In this document: positions 35,086 through 44,635 of the stretch, in pieces
Layout of the letters: every line of letters starts with the position of its first letter
Position numbering within the stretch: the stretch's first letter is position 1
NCBI GenBank assembly: GCA_021286855.1
Contig: JAJTBO010000013.1
Coordinates: forward strand, 1-64,000
Length of the DNA stretch: 64,000 bases
Source of the DNA: Hyphomicrobiales bacterium
Lineage (GTDB): Bacteria > Pseudomonadota > Alphaproteobacteria > Rhizobiales > Ancalomicrobiaceae
Direction of reading: 5' to 3'
Notes under the pieces: generated by a model
What the model saw: the letters and a program-made list of their open reading frames with translations, nothing else
Told to the model about the DNA's origin: nothing
Database searches by the model: none
Position numbers and translations under genes: made by a program

Positions 35086-36294
35086 ATGTTTCGTCTGACG
35101 CATTTCCTGCGCGAGCTGGTCGCGCCGACGCCGGTCGGGCCGCGCCGCGATCCGCCGGGGCCGGTGGTGATCTGGAACCTGGTGCGGCGCTGCAATCTCC
35201 TGTGCAAGCACTGCTATTCGATCTCCGGCGACGTCGACTTCGAGGGCGAGCTGACGACGGCGGAGGTGTTTCGGGTCCTCGACGATCTGAAGGCGGCGCG
35301 CGTGCCGGCGGTGATCCTGTCGGGCGGCGAACCGCTGCTCCGGCCGGACATCTACGAGATCGCGGCGCGGGCGAAGGCGTTGGGCCTGTCGGTGTCGCTG
35401 TCGTCGAACGGGGCGTTGATCGACGAGACGCACGCCGACCGGATCGCTTCGGCGCGGTTCGACTACGTCGGCGTCAGCCTCGACGGGATCGGCGCGACGC
35501 ACGACCGGTTCCGCGGCCGGCCGGGCTGTTTCGACGCCTCGATCGCGGGGATCCGGCGGCTTTCGGCGCGCGGCGTCAAGGTCGGCCTGCGCTTCACCAT
35601 GACGAGCGACAACGAGGCGGAATTCGCCGACCTGCTCGATCTGACCAAGCGCGAAGGGGCGACCAAGTTCTATCTCTCGCATCTGGTCTATTCGGGGCGT
35701 GGCAACAAGAACCGCGCCTCCGACGCCGAACACGCCAAGACGCGGGCGGCGATGGAGCGGCTGATCGAGGCGGCCTGGGCGGACGTGCTCGCCGGTTCGG
35801 ATCGTGAATACGTCACCGGCAACAACGACGCCGACGGCGTCTTCCTGTGGATGTGGGCGAGCGCGCGGTTTCCCGAGAAGGCCGATCACCTCTACGCCAA
35901 GCTCGTCCAATGGGGCGGCAACGCCTCGGGGGTCAACGTCGCCAACATCGACAATCTCGGCGAGGTCCATCCCGACACGTTCTGGTGGGATCACCCGCTC
36001 GGCAACGTCAAGGCGCGGCCGTTCGGCGAGATCTGGGCGGACACCTCCGATCCGCTGATGGCCGGGTTCAAGGCGCGGCCGAGGACGATCTCGGGGCGTT
36101 GCGGATCCTGTGACCACTTCGCGGTGTGCGGCGGCAACACCCGGGTGCGGGCCTATCGGCTGACCGGCGACGCCTTCGCCGAAGATCCCGCCTGCTATCT
36201 CGACGATGCCGAGATCGGGCTTTCCGCGCCGTCCGAGCGTCTCACCGTCACGCCTTTCCGAGGCCTCTCCCATGAGCCCCATCCTGCGGCCTGA
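35086..36294 (+). CDS. nirJ: NirJ, radical SAM haem d1 biosynthesis protein
   Basis: The 402-residue protein has the radical SAM cluster motif CNLLCKHC (about 37-44) and SGGEPLL (about 71-77), plus C-terminal cysteines in CGSCDHFAVCGG (about 343-354) for an auxiliary Fe-S cluster. NirJ removes the propionates of didecarboxysiroheme and installs the carbonyl groups of haem d1. The start has an AGGCGGAGGGG site. Its last 23 bp overlap nirN. Confidence 0.94.
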   Translation: MFRLTHFLRELVAPTPVGPRRDPPGPVVIWNLVRRCNLLCKHCYSISGDVDFEGELTTAEVFRVLDDLKAARVPAVILSGGEPLLRPDIYEIAARAKALGLSVSLSSNGALIDETHADRIASARFDYVGVSLDGIGATHDRFRGRPGCFDASIAGIRRLSARGVKVGLRFTMTSDNEAEFADLLDLTKREGATKFYLSHLVYSGRGNKNRASDAEHAKTRAAMERLIEAAWADVLAGSDREYVTGNNDADGVFLWMWASARFPEKADHLYAKLVQWGGNASGVNVANIDNLGEVHPDTFWWDHPLGNVKARPFGEIWADTSDPLMAGFKARPRTISGRCGSCDHFAVCGGNTRVRAYRLTGDAFAEDPACYLDDAEIGLSAPSERLTVTPFRGLSHEPHPAA

Positions 36295-37777
36295 CCGCGT
36301 TCTCGCCCTCGCGCTCCTCGGCCTCGCCGTCGGCGTTTCGACGCCGGCCGCCGCCCAGCCGGACGCGGCGAAGCTCTACGCCGACAATTGCGCGACCTGC
36401 CATCACGAGGCGCGCACCGGCGGCCAGGGGCCGGCGCTGCTGCCGGTCTCGCTCGGCCGGATCCGCAAGACGGAGGTGGTCGCGACCATCCGCGACGGGC
36501 GTCCGGCGACGCAGATGGAGGGCTGGAAGGACAAGCTCTCCGAGGACGAAATCCAGGCGCTCGCCGCCTTCGTCCTGACCGAGCCGAAGGTTCAGCCGAG
36601 CTGGACCTTCGCCGACATCGTCGCCAGCCGGGAGACCCATCCCGATCCGGTCGTGACCAAGCCGATGTGGACCGCCGACCCGCTCAACATCACCGTGGTG
36701 GTGGAGGGCGGCGATCATCACGTCACCATCCTCGACGGCGACAGCTACGAGCCGATCACCCGCTTTCCCTCGCGTTACGCGCTGCACGGCGGTCCGAAGT
36801 TCACCTCGGACGGGCGCTACGTCTTCTTCGGCTCGCGCGACGGCTGGATCAGCAAATACGATCTGTGGACGCTGACGGTGACGGCGGAGGTCCGGGCCGG
36901 GCTCAACATGCGCAACATCGCGCTGTCGTCCGACGGGCGATGGGTCGCGGCGGCGAACTATCTGCCGTCGACGCTGGCGCTCTTTTCGGCGGACGACCTC
37001 TCGCCGGTGAAAGTCCTCGACGTCGCCGACGAGAAGGGCGCGCCGTCGCGGGTCTCGGCGGTCTATCAGGCGCCGGAGCGCAAGAGCTTCGTCGCGGCGT
37101 TGAAGGACGTCGGCGAAATCTGGGAGGTCTCGACGCAAGGCCCGGCTCCGAGCTTCGAGCCGCGCCGGATCGCGGTCGACGAGCCGATCGACGACTTCTT
37201 CTTCGATCAGGGCTATCGCCATCTGCTCGGCGCGTCGCGCGACGGCGACAAGGCGGTGGTGGTGCGGCTCGAGGACGGCAAGACCGTCGCGACGCTGCCG
37301 TTGCCGGGGATGCCGCATCTCGGCTCCGGCATCTCCTTCACGCATCACGGCAAGCGGGTGATCGCCGCGCCGCATCTGAAGGAGGGCAAGATCTCGGTGA
37401 TCGATCCGGAGAGCTGGACGGTGATCGACACGATCACCACCTCGGGCCCCGGCTTCTTCCTGCGCAGCCACGAGAAGACGCCCTACATCTGGGCCGACGC
37501 GATGATGGGCCGGCAGAAGGACGGGATGCAGATCATCGACAAGGAGACCTTGAAGGTCTCCCGCGTCTTGACCCCGACGCCGGGCAAGATCGCGGCGCAC
37601 ACCGAATTCGATCGCTCCGGCCGGCACGCCTTCGTCTCGGTGTGGGAGATGGACGGCGAGCTGGTCGTCTACGACGCGGAGACCTTCGACGTCGTCAAAC
37701 GCCTGCCGATGAAGAAGCCGGTCGGCAAGTACAACGTCTTCAACAAGATCACCTTCTCGGAAGGGACCAGTCACTGA
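36272..37777 (+). CDS. nirN: NirN, cytochrome with d1-binding propeller
   Basis: The 501-residue periplasmic protein resembles NirS: a signal (about 1-28), a c-haem motif CATCH at 40-44 and an eight-bladed propeller. NirN completes haem d1 by dehydrogenation and hands it to NirS. It is the last gene of the nir operon and ends 88 bp before the convergent recF. No nirE, needed for the first step, is in the window. Confidence 0.93.
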   Translation: MSPILRPDRVLALALLGLAVGVSTPAAAQPDAAKLYADNCATCHHEARTGGQGPALLPVSLGRIRKTEVVATIRDGRPATQMEGWKDKLSEDEIQALAAFVLTEPKVQPSWTFADIVASRETHPDPVVTKPMWTADPLNITVVVEGGDHHVTILDGDSYEPITRFPSRYALHGGPKFTSDGRYVFFGSRDGWISKYDLWTLTVTAEVRAGLNMRNIALSSDGRWVAAANYLPSTLALFSADDLSPVKVLDVADEKGAPSRVSAVYQAPERKSFVAALKDVGEIWEVSTQGPAPSFEPRRIAVDEPIDDFFFDQGYRHLLGASRDGDKAVVVRLEDGKTVATLPLPGMPHLGSGISFTHHGKRVIAAPHLKEGKISVIDPESWTVIDTITTSGPGFFLRSHEKTPYIWADAMMGRQKDGMQIIDKETLKVSRVLTPTPGKIAAHTEFDRSGRHAFVSVWEMDGELVVYDAETFDVVKRLPMKKPVGKYNVFNKITFSEGTSH

Positions 37778-37865
37778 GGCGGGACGCTTCTACGACGTGA
37801 CGATGCGAGATGGTGCGCGATGCTTCGACGCCGAGACCGAGCGCCGGGGCCGCGAGCGTGCATCG

Positions 37866-39074
37866 TCAACCGTTCGGCATGACCCGCCCACCGGCGACCT
37901 CGAACAGCGTGGCCCGGTCGCCGAGGCTCGAGAAGGCGCTCGCGTCCGTGCCCGTCATCCAGCACTGCGAGCCGAGCGCCTCCAGCACGTCGAAGAGCTG
38001 GGCGCGACGGGTCGGGTCGAGATGGGCGGCGATCTCGTCGAGGAGGAGCAGCGGCGCCCGGCCGGTCGTCTCGCCGACGAGGCGGGCATGCGCCAGCACG
38101 AGGCCGAGCAACAGCGCCTTCTGCTCGCCGGTCGAGGAGAGATGGGCCGGCATCGCCTTGGGTCCATGGCGGACGGCGAGGTCGGCGCGATGCGGGCCGT
38201 CGAGGGCGCGGCCGGCGGCCTTGTCGCGGCGGCGATTCTCGGCCAGGCGGGCGCGGAAGGCGTCCTCGGCCTCGGCGGCGGGCCCGCCGGTCGCCACCCA
38301 CGCTTCGATCTCGCCTTCGAGCGCGAGTTCGGCGTGCGGGAAGGGGGCGTCGGCGCGGGTCGCTTCGATCAGGCGCTCCAGGCAGGCGACGGTCTCGACC
38401 CGGGCGGAGGCGACGGCGACGCCGAGGTCGGCCATCTGCTCCTCGATCGCGGCGAGCCAATCGACGTCCCAGCGGTCGTCCTCCAGTAGGCGATTGCGGC
38501 CGCGCATCGCCTTTTCATAGGCCGAAACGCGGGCGCCGTGGCCGGGGTCGACGGCGAGCACCAAGCGGTCGAGGAAGCGCCGGCGGTCGGCGGCCGGGCC
38601 GGTGAAGAGCCCATCCATCGCCGGGGTCAGCCAGAGCACGCGCAGGTGATCGAGCAGGTCGTCGGCCGAGCGGGCCGGCGCGCCGTCGATGCGGACGCGG
38701 CGTTGGCGGGCCTCGTCGTCGCCGGCGATCGCCTCCGCGCCCGTGCCGAGGCGGACCTCGCCGTCAGGGCCGTCGAGGCGGGCGAAGACGCTCCATGAGC
38801 CGTCGCCGCCGAGCCGGGCCATCTCGTCGAGGCGGGCGCGACGGAAGCCGCGGCCGGGGGTGAGGAGTGACAGGGCCTCGAGCAGATTGGTCTTGCCGGA
38901 GCCGTTCTCGCCGTGGAGCACGACGTGGCGGGCGTCGCAGGCGAGGGCGAGGCTCGGATAGTTGCGGAAGTCGGCGAGCCGCAGCTCGACGATGGCGACG
39001 CGCTCGGGGGCGATCCGCTCGGGGGCGGTCGGGCGCGGCGTCGGGACTGGGGACGGCGAGGGGAGGGCGGTCAC
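37866..39074 (-). CDS. recF: RecF, recombinational repair SMC-like ATPase
   Basis: The 402-residue product has Walker A GENGSGKT near 54-61, the FRNY motif near 35-38, and C-terminal LSSTGEQKALLLG plus LLLLDEIAAHLD. RecF loads RecA at gaps through RecOR. The GTG at 39074 was chosen because it overlaps the DUF1192 stop as GTGA; the first 25 residues are then a Pro-rich extension beyond usual RecF. It is not next to dnaN here. Confidence 0.92.
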   Translation of the reverse strand: MTALPSPSPVPTPRPTAPERIAPERVAIVELRLADFRNYPSLALACDARHVVLHGENGSGKTNLLEALSLLTPGRGFRRARLDEMARLGGDGSWSVFARLDGPDGEVRLGTGAEAIAGDDEARQRRVRIDGAPARSADDLLDHLRVLWLTPAMDGLFTGPAADRRRFLDRLVLAVDPGHGARVSAYEKAMRGRNRLLEDDRWDVDWLAAIEEQMADLGVAVASARVETVACLERLIEATRADAPFPHAELALEGEIEAWVATGGPAAEAEDAFRARLAENRRRDKAAGRALDGPHRADLAVRHGPKAMPAHLSSTGEQKALLLGLVLAHARLVGETTGRAPLLLLDEIAAHLDPTRRAQLFDVLEALGSQCWMTGTDASAFSSLGDRATLFEVAGGRVMPNG

Positions 39075-39262
39075 AGGCGGAACACGGCTTCGGCGGCGGA
39101 ACGCGAGGCGCGGCGCTTCTCGACTTCGGCTTCCAGGCGGGCGATCTCGGCGCGCAACAGGTCGATGCGCTCCCCGAGCTCGTCGACCGAGACGAGGGCG
39201 ACGTCCTGGCCGATCTCGTGGGCGAGCTTCTTCTTGACCGGTTCGTCGTCGATGAAGGCCAT
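39071..39262 (-). CDS. DUF1192 family small protein
   Basis: The 63-residue protein has a predicted amphipathic coiled coil (DELGERIDLLRAEIARLE, about 27-44) typical of DUF1192, a family of small alphaproteobacterial proteins of unknown function. It is translated just before recF with a GTGA overlap. Confidence 0.85.
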   Translation of the reverse strand: MAFIDDEPVKKKLAHEIGQDVALVSVDELGERIDLLRAEIARLEAEVEKRRASRSAAEAVFRL

Positions 39263-39305
39263 GGGGCGTCTCCTGGCGCGCGGATCGCCGCGCCGCGAAC
39301 GACTC

Positions 39306-39335
39306 AGTATAGAACTCGACGCGTCCCTCCGCCAA
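39306..39335 (-). promoter_or_regulatory. Sigma-70-like promoter for DUF1192-recF
   Basis: On the minus strand TTGGCG (39330-39335) and TATACT (39306-39311) are separated by 18 bp. The start would be near 39300, about 38 nt before the DUF1192 ATG. Confidence 0.45.
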
Positions 39336-39353
39336 ACCGTTCGAGGATCGGCC

Positions 39354-39893
39354 ATGCCGGAAGTCGTCGTCCACATCGCCCATTCGCTCGACGGCTTCAT
39401 CGCCGACCGCGACGGCTCGATCGACTGGCTGAAGCCGTTCGAGGCGGAGGACTACGGTTGGGAGGCCTTCGTCGCGAAGATCGACGCGGTGGTGATGGGC
39501 TCGACGACCTATCGCCAGTGTCGGCGCTTTCCCGATTGGCCCTATCGCGGCAAGGCGGCCTTCGTGATGACCAAGGGCGCGCGGATCGACGAGGACGGGC
39601 TCGCCGTCTTCGACGACCGCACCGCGACGGAGATCGCGCTCGACTGCGAGCGCGCCGGGCTCCGGCGGATCTGGGTGGTGGGCGGCGGCGGACCGATCCG
39701 CGCTTTCCTCGACGCCGGCCTGGTCAGGCGGATGCATCTCTTCCAGATCCCGGTGGTGCTCGGCGACGGGACGCCGCTGTGGCGGCCGGGGAAAAAGGCC
39801 TTCGAGGCGCGGACGGTCCGCACCACGGTGCATCCGAACGGCGTCGCCGAGACCGTCGCGGCGATCGCGCCGACGCCCCTCGCAGGGCGGTGA
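39354..39893 (+). CDS. RibD C-terminal domain (dihydrofolate reductase-like) protein
   Basis: The 179-residue protein starts VVVHIAHSLDGFIAD, typical of small stand-alone RibD-C/YwjB-like proteins, and has IWVVGGGGPIRAFLDAGLV near 110-128 as the NADPH-binding segment. It probably reduces a pterin-like or flavin-precursor substrate; the true substrate is unknown. It precedes a cupin gene by 53 bp. Confidence 0.83.
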   Translation: MPEVVVHIAHSLDGFIADRDGSIDWLKPFEAEDYGWEAFVAKIDAVVMGSTTYRQCRRFPDWPYRGKAAFVMTKGARIDEDGLAVFDDRTATEIALDCERAGLRRIWVVGGGGPIRAFLDAGLVRRMHLFQIPVVLGDGTPLWRPGKKAFEARTVRTTVHPNGVAETVAAIAPTPLAGR

Positions 39894-39946
39894 CAGGGGC
39901 GAGCGGAGGGACTAGCCTTCCCTCCCCAACCGAGGGAGACGCCTCC

Positions 39947-40423
39947 ATGGCCGCGCCGCGCATGCCCGCCTTCGATCCCTTCGACGTTCCCGAGAGCAAC
40001 GCCTCGATGCTGCCCGAGCCCTTCGCCTCGCAGGCGAAGAAACGCCACTTCCGACGCCTCGGCGCGCAGGCCGGCTTGACCAATTTCGGCGTCGTCCTGA
40101 CCCGGATCGAGCCGGGCGGCGCGAGTTCGCAGCGCCACGCCCATCTGACCCAGGACGAATTCGTCTGGGTGCTGGAGGGCGAGACGGTGCTGGTGACCAA
40201 CGACGGACGCCAGACGCTGAAGGCGGGGACCTGCGTCGGCTTTCCGAAGGCGACGGGCGAGGCCCATCACTTCCTCAACGAGACGGCCGACGACGTGCTG
40301 CTGCTCGTCGTCGGCGACCGGACGACGGGCGAGGTGGTGACCTATCCGGACGTCGATCTCCTCGGCCGGATGCTCGACGACGGCCGTTACGTCTTCACCC
40401 ACAAGGACGGCTCGGACTATTGA
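39947..40423 (+). CDS. Cupin-domain protein
   Basis: The 158-residue protein has a single cupin fold with metal-ligand-type motifs QRHAHLTQDEFVWVLEGE near residues 64-81 and a second histidine in GEAHHFLN near 103-110. Similar proteins often bind a divalent metal, and the function here is not known. It lies 53 bp upstream of the quinone oxidoreductase gene. Confidence 0.8.
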   Translation: MAAPRMPAFDPFDVPESNASMLPEPFASQAKKRHFRRLGAQAGLTNFGVVLTRIEPGGASSQRHAHLTQDEFVWVLEGETVLVTNDGRQTLKAGTCVGFPKATGEAHHFLNETADDVLLLVVGDRTTGEVVTYPDVDLLGRMLDDGRYVFTHKDGSDY

Positions 40424-40476
40424 GCCGAACGTCGCGCAGGTCCGCCGCGCGCCCCTTTCCTCGGAGCCTCCCCATC

Positions 40477-41475
40477 ATGATCGAGATCCCCGCCACCCAG
40501 ACCGTGATCGCCATCCCGACGCCGGGCGGGCCGGAAGCGCTCGTCGCCGAGACACGGGCCGTGCCGGCGCCGGGGCCGGGCGAGGTGCTGGTGAAGATCG
40601 CGGCGGCGGGGGTCAATCGTCCCGACGTGCTGCAACGGGAGGGCGGATATCCGCCGCCGAAGGGGGCGTCGGACATTCCGGGCCTGGAGATCGCCGGCAC
40701 GGTCGCGGCGCTCGGCGAGGGCGTTTCGAGCGTCGCGCTCGGCGATGAGGTGGTGGCGCTTCTCCAGGGCGGCGGCTATGCCGAATGGGCGACGGTCGAC
40801 GCGCGCTGCGTGCTGCCGTTGCCGAAGGGGCTGTCGATGGTCGAGGGCGCCAGCCTGCCCGAAACCTTCTTCACAGTGTGGTCGAACGTCTTCGACCGGG
40901 CGCGGCTCCAGCCGGGCGAGACCTTCCTCGTCCACGGGGGGACCTCGGGCATCGGCGTCGCGGCGATCCAACTGGCCAAGGCCTTCGGCGCGACGGTGAT
41001 CGCCACGGCGAGCGGGGCGGCGAAATGCGCGCGTTGCCGCGAGCTCGGCGCCGATCTGGCGATCGACTACGCGCAAGAGGACTTCGTCGAAGCGGTCAAG
41101 GCCTTCACCGCCAAGAAGGGGGCCGACGTGATCCTCGACATGGTCGGCGGCGACTACATCGCCCGCAATCACGAGGCGGCGGCGGTGGAGGGCCGGATCG
41201 TGCAGATCGCCTTCCTACGCGGCTCGAAGGCGACGGTCGACTTCATGCGGGTGATGCTGAAGCGGTTGACCCACACCGGTTCGACGCTCAGGGCCCGCGA
41301 CGCCGCCTTCAAGGGCGCGATCGCGGCGGCGCTGCGCGAGAAGGTCTGGCCGCTCGTCGAGAGCGGACGGGTGAAACCGGTGATCGATTCGACCTTTTCT
41401 CTTCGCGAGGTCGTGGAGGCGCATCGCCGGATGGAGACCAACGCGCATGTCGGCAAGATCGTGCTGACGGTGTGA
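40477..41475 (+). CDS. NAD(P)H quinone oxidoreductase (zeta-crystallin/PIG3-like)
   Basis: The 332-residue medium-chain dehydrogenase has the GroES-like N-domain and Rossmann motif GGTSGIGVAAIQLAKAFG near 152-169. It lacks catalytic zinc cysteines, as expected for quinone oxidoreductases that reduce quinones with NADPH. The ATG at 40477 gives the family start MIEIPATQTV. No regulatory site is visible. Confidence 0.88.
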   Translation: MIEIPATQTVIAIPTPGGPEALVAETRAVPAPGPGEVLVKIAAAGVNRPDVLQREGGYPPPKGASDIPGLEIAGTVAALGEGVSSVALGDEVVALLQGGGYAEWATVDARCVLPLPKGLSMVEGASLPETFFTVWSNVFDRARLQPGETFLVHGGTSGIGVAAIQLAKAFGATVIATASGAAKCARCRELGADLAIDYAQEDFVEAVKAFTAKKGADVILDMVGGDYIARNHEAAAVEGRIVQIAFLRGSKATVDFMRVMLKRLTHTGSTLRARDAAFKGAIAAALREKVWPLVESGRVKPVIDSTFSLREVVEAHRRMETNAHVGKIVLTV

Positions 41476-41493
41476 ACCCTCAATTTTACCGAT

Positions 41494-41522
41494 TTGCCTG
41501 ATGACGCGGCGCGCGTTATAGA
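41494..41522 (+). promoter_or_regulatory. Sigma-70-like promoter for trcR
   Basis: TTGCCT (41494-41499) and TATAGA (41517-41522) are separated by 17 bp, giving a leader of about 70 nt before trcR. The surrounding sequence is AT-richer than the window average. Confidence 0.45.
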
Positions 41523-41599
41523 GAGGCATCCCTCAAATCGCATCGCATCCGCTTCCCCCCGCCGGACCGGCCGGGAGAAGCCACGAGGAAGGTCCATCC

Positions 41600-42334
41600 A
41601 TGGCGACCCCGACCAACACGCCCCTGATGCCCAAGGCCACCGCCGTGTGGCTCGTCGAGAACACGGCGCTCTCCTTCGATCAGATCGCGGCCTTCTGCCG
41701 TCTGCATCCGCTCGAGGTGAAGGCGATCGCCGACGGCGAGGCGGCGCAGGGCATCAAGGGTCTCGACCCGATCATGACCGGCCAGCTCACCCGCGAGGAG
41801 ATCGAGAAGGCGGTCAAGCAGCCGGAGCATCGGCTCAAGCTCGCCGATCCGAAGGTGCGGGTGCCGGAGGCCAAGCGCCGCGGCCCGCGCTACACGCCGG
41901 TGTCGCGCCGTCACGATCGCCCGAACGCGATCCTGTGGCTGCTGCGCAACCATCCGGAGCTCAAGGACGCGGCGATCATGCGCCTCGTCGGCACCACCAA
42001 GACCACCATCCAGCAGATCCGCGAGCGCACCCACTGGAACGCCGCCAATCTGTCGCCGATGGATCCGGTCACGCTGGGCCTGACCTCGCAGCTCGAGCTC
42101 GACCTCGAAGTGGAGAAGGCGGCGAAGAGCCTGCCGATCCGCGAGGCCGGCGATCCGGGCGCGGCGACGCTGCTCTCCGTCGACGAGACGGTGACGCCGG
42201 ACGCGCTGGTCGGCGCCGGCGACTACGGCTCGGCGGCGCGCGGCGTCGATGCGGACGACGAACTCGACGCCGACAAGATCTTCGCCAAGCTGAAGAGCCT
42301 CAAGGGCCCGGAAAGCGACGAAGAAGAAGAGTGA
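41600..42334 (+). CDS. trcR: TrcR-type cell cycle transcriptional regulator (DUF1013)
   Basis: The 244-residue protein is a DUF1013 member, conserved in Alphaproteobacteria and called TrcR. It begins TNTPLMPKATAVWLVENTALSF, has a basic central part (about 95-150) and an acidic C-terminal tail (SDEEEE). It is thought to act in transcription of cell-cycle genes with CtrA-type pathways. A sigma-70-like promoter and a hairpin flank it. Confidence 0.9.
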   Translation: MATPTNTPLMPKATAVWLVENTALSFDQIAAFCRLHPLEVKAIADGEAAQGIKGLDPIMTGQLTREEIEKAVKQPEHRLKLADPKVRVPEAKRRGPRYTPVSRRHDRPNAILWLLRNHPELKDAAIMRLVGTTKTTIQQIRERTHWNAANLSPMDPVTLGLTSQLELDLEVEKAAKSLPIREAGDPGAATLLSVDETVTPDALVGAGDYGSAARGVDADDELDADKIFAKLKSLKGPESDEEEE

Positions 42335-42356
42335 GCCCGAGGCTCGGGGAATGCGG

Positions 42357-42376
42357 AGGCGGGGGCGACCCCGCCT
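42357..42376 (+). terminator. Terminator after trcR
   Basis: An 8-bp stem (AGGCGGGG with CCCCGCCT) with a GCGA tetraloop is followed by TCTTCGTC. A smaller CCCGAG/CTCGGG stem precedes it at 42336-42348. Confidence 0.6.
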
Positions 42377-42459
42377 TCTTCGTCGAAGGGACGGCGTCGG
42401 ACGCAAGGTCCGCGGCTTTTCGTTCCTCGACCGGTCAACGATTGCGCGAGACAGGCTCC

Positions 42460-43392
42460 ATGACCCCGTCGCAGACCATCGGCGCGGCGCGCGCCGGCTT
42501 CACCATCGTCGTACCGACCTGGAACAATCTCGACTATCTGAAGCTCTGCGTCGCCTCGATCGAGGAGAATTCGGCGTTTCCGCACGAGATGGTCGTCCAC
42601 GTCAACGACGGCTCCGACGGCTCGCTCGACTGGGTCCGGGAAAAGGGCCTCGCGCACAGCCACGCGGCCGACAATCTCGGCGTGCCGCTGTCGGTCAATC
42701 TGGCCGCTGCGCAGGCGTCGCGTGACTGGATCCTCTATCTCAACGACGACATGTGGGTGTGTCCCGGCTGGGACGTCCGGCTCGTCGAGGAGATCGAGCG
42801 GGCCGGCACCGACCGGATCTTCCTGTGCTCGCGCCTGATCGAGCCGAAGGACACCGGCGACGCCCGCGTCCGGGTGCTCGACTGCGGCGACGGGCCGGCC
42901 AATTTCGATCGCGAGAAGCTCCTCGCCCACTACGCCGATCCGGGGCGCGGCGACGAGCGGCTGGTGTTCTCGCAGCCGACGCTGATCCACCGGCTGCTGT
43001 GGCATGCGGTCGGCGGTTATTCGGTCGAATTCAGCCCGGGCATGTCGAGCGACGACGATCTGATCATGAAGCTGTGGATGGTCGGCTGTCGGGAATTCCG
43101 GCTGGTCGACGCGAGCCGGGTCTACCACTTCGCCTGCCGCTCGACCGGACGGATCCGCAAGAACCGCGGCAGCCGGATGTTCCTGGTCAAGTGGGGCGTG
43201 CGCTGGAAGCGCTTCCGCGACGCGGTCCGCTCCGGCTCGGCGGCGCCGACGGCGGCTTCGCTCGGCGATCGGGCGCGGCGCGCCCTCTACGCCTTCTCCG
43301 GCGAACAGCCGCTCGGCGACGTCGCCGCCTGGAAGAGCGACCTCGCCTGCGATTGGACCGCGCATCCGGCGCGACGCGACGATCCCGCCTGA
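42460..43392 (+). CDS. Family 2 glycosyltransferase
   Basis: The 310-residue protein has a GT-A fold: FTIVVPTWNN near 14-23, HVNDGSDGS near 46-54, and the acidic LNDDMWVCP near 95-103. It should transfer a sugar from a nucleotide donor; acceptor and donor are unknown. No membrane segment is evident. It stands alone between trcR and a convergent DUF2478 gene. Confidence 0.85.
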   Translation: MTPSQTIGAARAGFTIVVPTWNNLDYLKLCVASIEENSAFPHEMVVHVNDGSDGSLDWVREKGLAHSHAADNLGVPLSVNLAAAQASRDWILYLNDDMWVCPGWDVRLVEEIERAGTDRIFLCSRLIEPKDTGDARVRVLDCGDGPANFDREKLLAHYADPGRGDERLVFSQPTLIHRLLWHAVGGYSVEFSPGMSSDDDLIMKLWMVGCREFRLVDASRVYHFACRSTGRIRKNRGSRMFLVKWGVRWKRFRDAVRSGSAAPTAASLGDRARRALYAFSGEQPLGDVAAWKSDLACDWTAHPARRDDPA

Positions 43393-43398
43393 GCGGGG

Positions 43399-43929
43399 TC
43401 AGGCGGCGCGGCCGGTGGCGGCGAGCGCCCAGGCGACGACCGCGTCGGCCTGCGGCGCGAGCGTCGTGAAGTCCTCGCCGGCGAAGTCGGTCCAGGCCTC
43501 GATCTGGGTCTCGCGCAGCACGACGAGGGTCGGCAGGCCGGCGATCATCGCGGCGGCGATCTCCTCGCGCACGCCGTGACCGGCGGCCTCCTGCTTCGAG
43601 AACTTGCCGACGAAGACGAGATCGACCCCGGCCTCGATCGCCGAGGCGATGGCGAAGCGGCTGCGGGTGAAGCCGTCGGGGTCGAGGGTGCATTCGTCGG
43701 AGCCGGGGCCGAGATCCTGCGAGATCGAGGTGGCGTCGCCGGTGACGAGGTCCTCCAGCAACTTTTCGGGACGACCGTTGGAGAGCGGCCCGCCGGAGCG
43801 CGGCAGCACGCCGCCGAGGCGCAGGTCGCCGCGGGCGGCGAGACGATCACGCACCTCGGCGAGCAGCGGCTCGACGTCCCAGCCGGGCTCATAGAGGACG
43901 GCGGCGAGGGGAAGGACGGCGTCGGGCAT
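43399..43929 (-). CDS. DUF2478 family protein
   Basis: The 176-residue protein shows the DUF2478 pattern: an N-terminal LAAVLYEPG, a central ISQDLGPGSDECTLDPDG (about 69-86), and VDLVFVGKFSKQEAAGHG near 102-119. Members often sit near molybdenum or sulfur genes and are predicted nucleotide-binding proteins; their role is not established. It forms a pair with the small gene upstream. Confidence 0.8.
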   Translation of the reverse strand: MPDAVLPLAAVLYEPGWDVEPLLAEVRDRLAARGDLRLGGVLPRSGGPLSNGRPEKLLEDLVTGDATSISQDLGPGSDECTLDPDGFTRSRFAIASAIEAGVDLVFVGKFSKQEAAGHGVREEIAAAMIAGLPTLVVLRETQIEAWTDFAGEDFTTLAPQADAVVAWALAATGRAA

Positions 43930-43969
43930 GTCGGTCTCCGAGCAGGCGGGGGATCGGGCAGGGTTCGGA

Positions 43970-44260
43970 TCAGGACGCGCCGAGGCGGGCGATCACCGCA
44001 CGGGGGATACGATAGACCGCGATCGCGTCGTCGTGACGGCGAAACCCACGCATCTCGCGCAGGATGAAATAGTGATGCACCGCCTCCGCCGCTTCGGCGA
44101 GGCGGGCCGGCCGTTCGATCGCCGGCGCGTCGGCCAGCGCGGCGAGCGTCTCCTCGACGCGGCGGCCGGCGCGGCCGAGCGCCGAGGCCTCCTCGGCGAG
44201 AAGCTCCAGATCGAGCGCCAGCGCGCCGGTCGGCGGCAGGGCGGCGGGCGAAAGGGCCAT
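43970..44260 (-). CDS. Small hypothetical protein
   Basis: The 96-residue product is mostly helical, with an Ala/Glu-rich stretch (about 15-65) and a C-terminal motif VHHYFILREMRGFRRHDDA. I do not recognise it with certainty; it resembles short conserved Rhizobiales proteins of unknown function. It is 40 bp upstream of DUF2478 on the same strand and divergent from cysD. Confidence 0.6.
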   Translation of the reverse strand: MALSPAALPPTGALALDLELLAEEASALGRAGRRVEETLAALADAPAIERPARLAEAAEAVHHYFILREMRGFRRHDDAIAVYRIPRAVIARLGAS

Positions 44261-44635
44261 GGGTGGCGGGATCTCCGACGAGGAACCGGAGACGATGATC
44301 GCCGCGAGGGCCGGGCGCTGTCCAGAGGGAGAAGCGTGCAGGAACCGGGAGCGGGACGTCGGGAGGCCGCGCCGCAGCGGCGATTTCGCAGGAGCGAAGA
44401 ATAAGATTTCGATTGCGACGCCGGCGGCGGACGGCGAACCGGGTGCTGCGGCGCGGGCGGCGGGGAGAACGTGGGCCGCGCGGCGCGGCCCGATCCGGCA
44501 AAGCCGATCCGCGATAAAGCGCGGGAGGGTCGGTTTGCGGAACGGCGTTTCCTTTCCCCGGCCGATGTCGCCGCCTAGATCGGGAGCCCTGTTCGATCGG
44601 GCGCGCGAGGCGTCCGACGCTCGCTCGAGGCTCCC
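44261..44635. other. Divergent intergenic region upstream of cysD
   Basis: This 375-bp region carries the promoters of the small leftward gene and of cysD. It holds a GGGCCGCG/CGCGGCCC stem-loop with a 3-nt loop at 44473-44491, a TTCGC-N4-GCGAA repeat at 44385-44398, and an AT-richer patch at 44399-44412. No gene or convincing -35/-10 pair was seen. Confidence 0.5.
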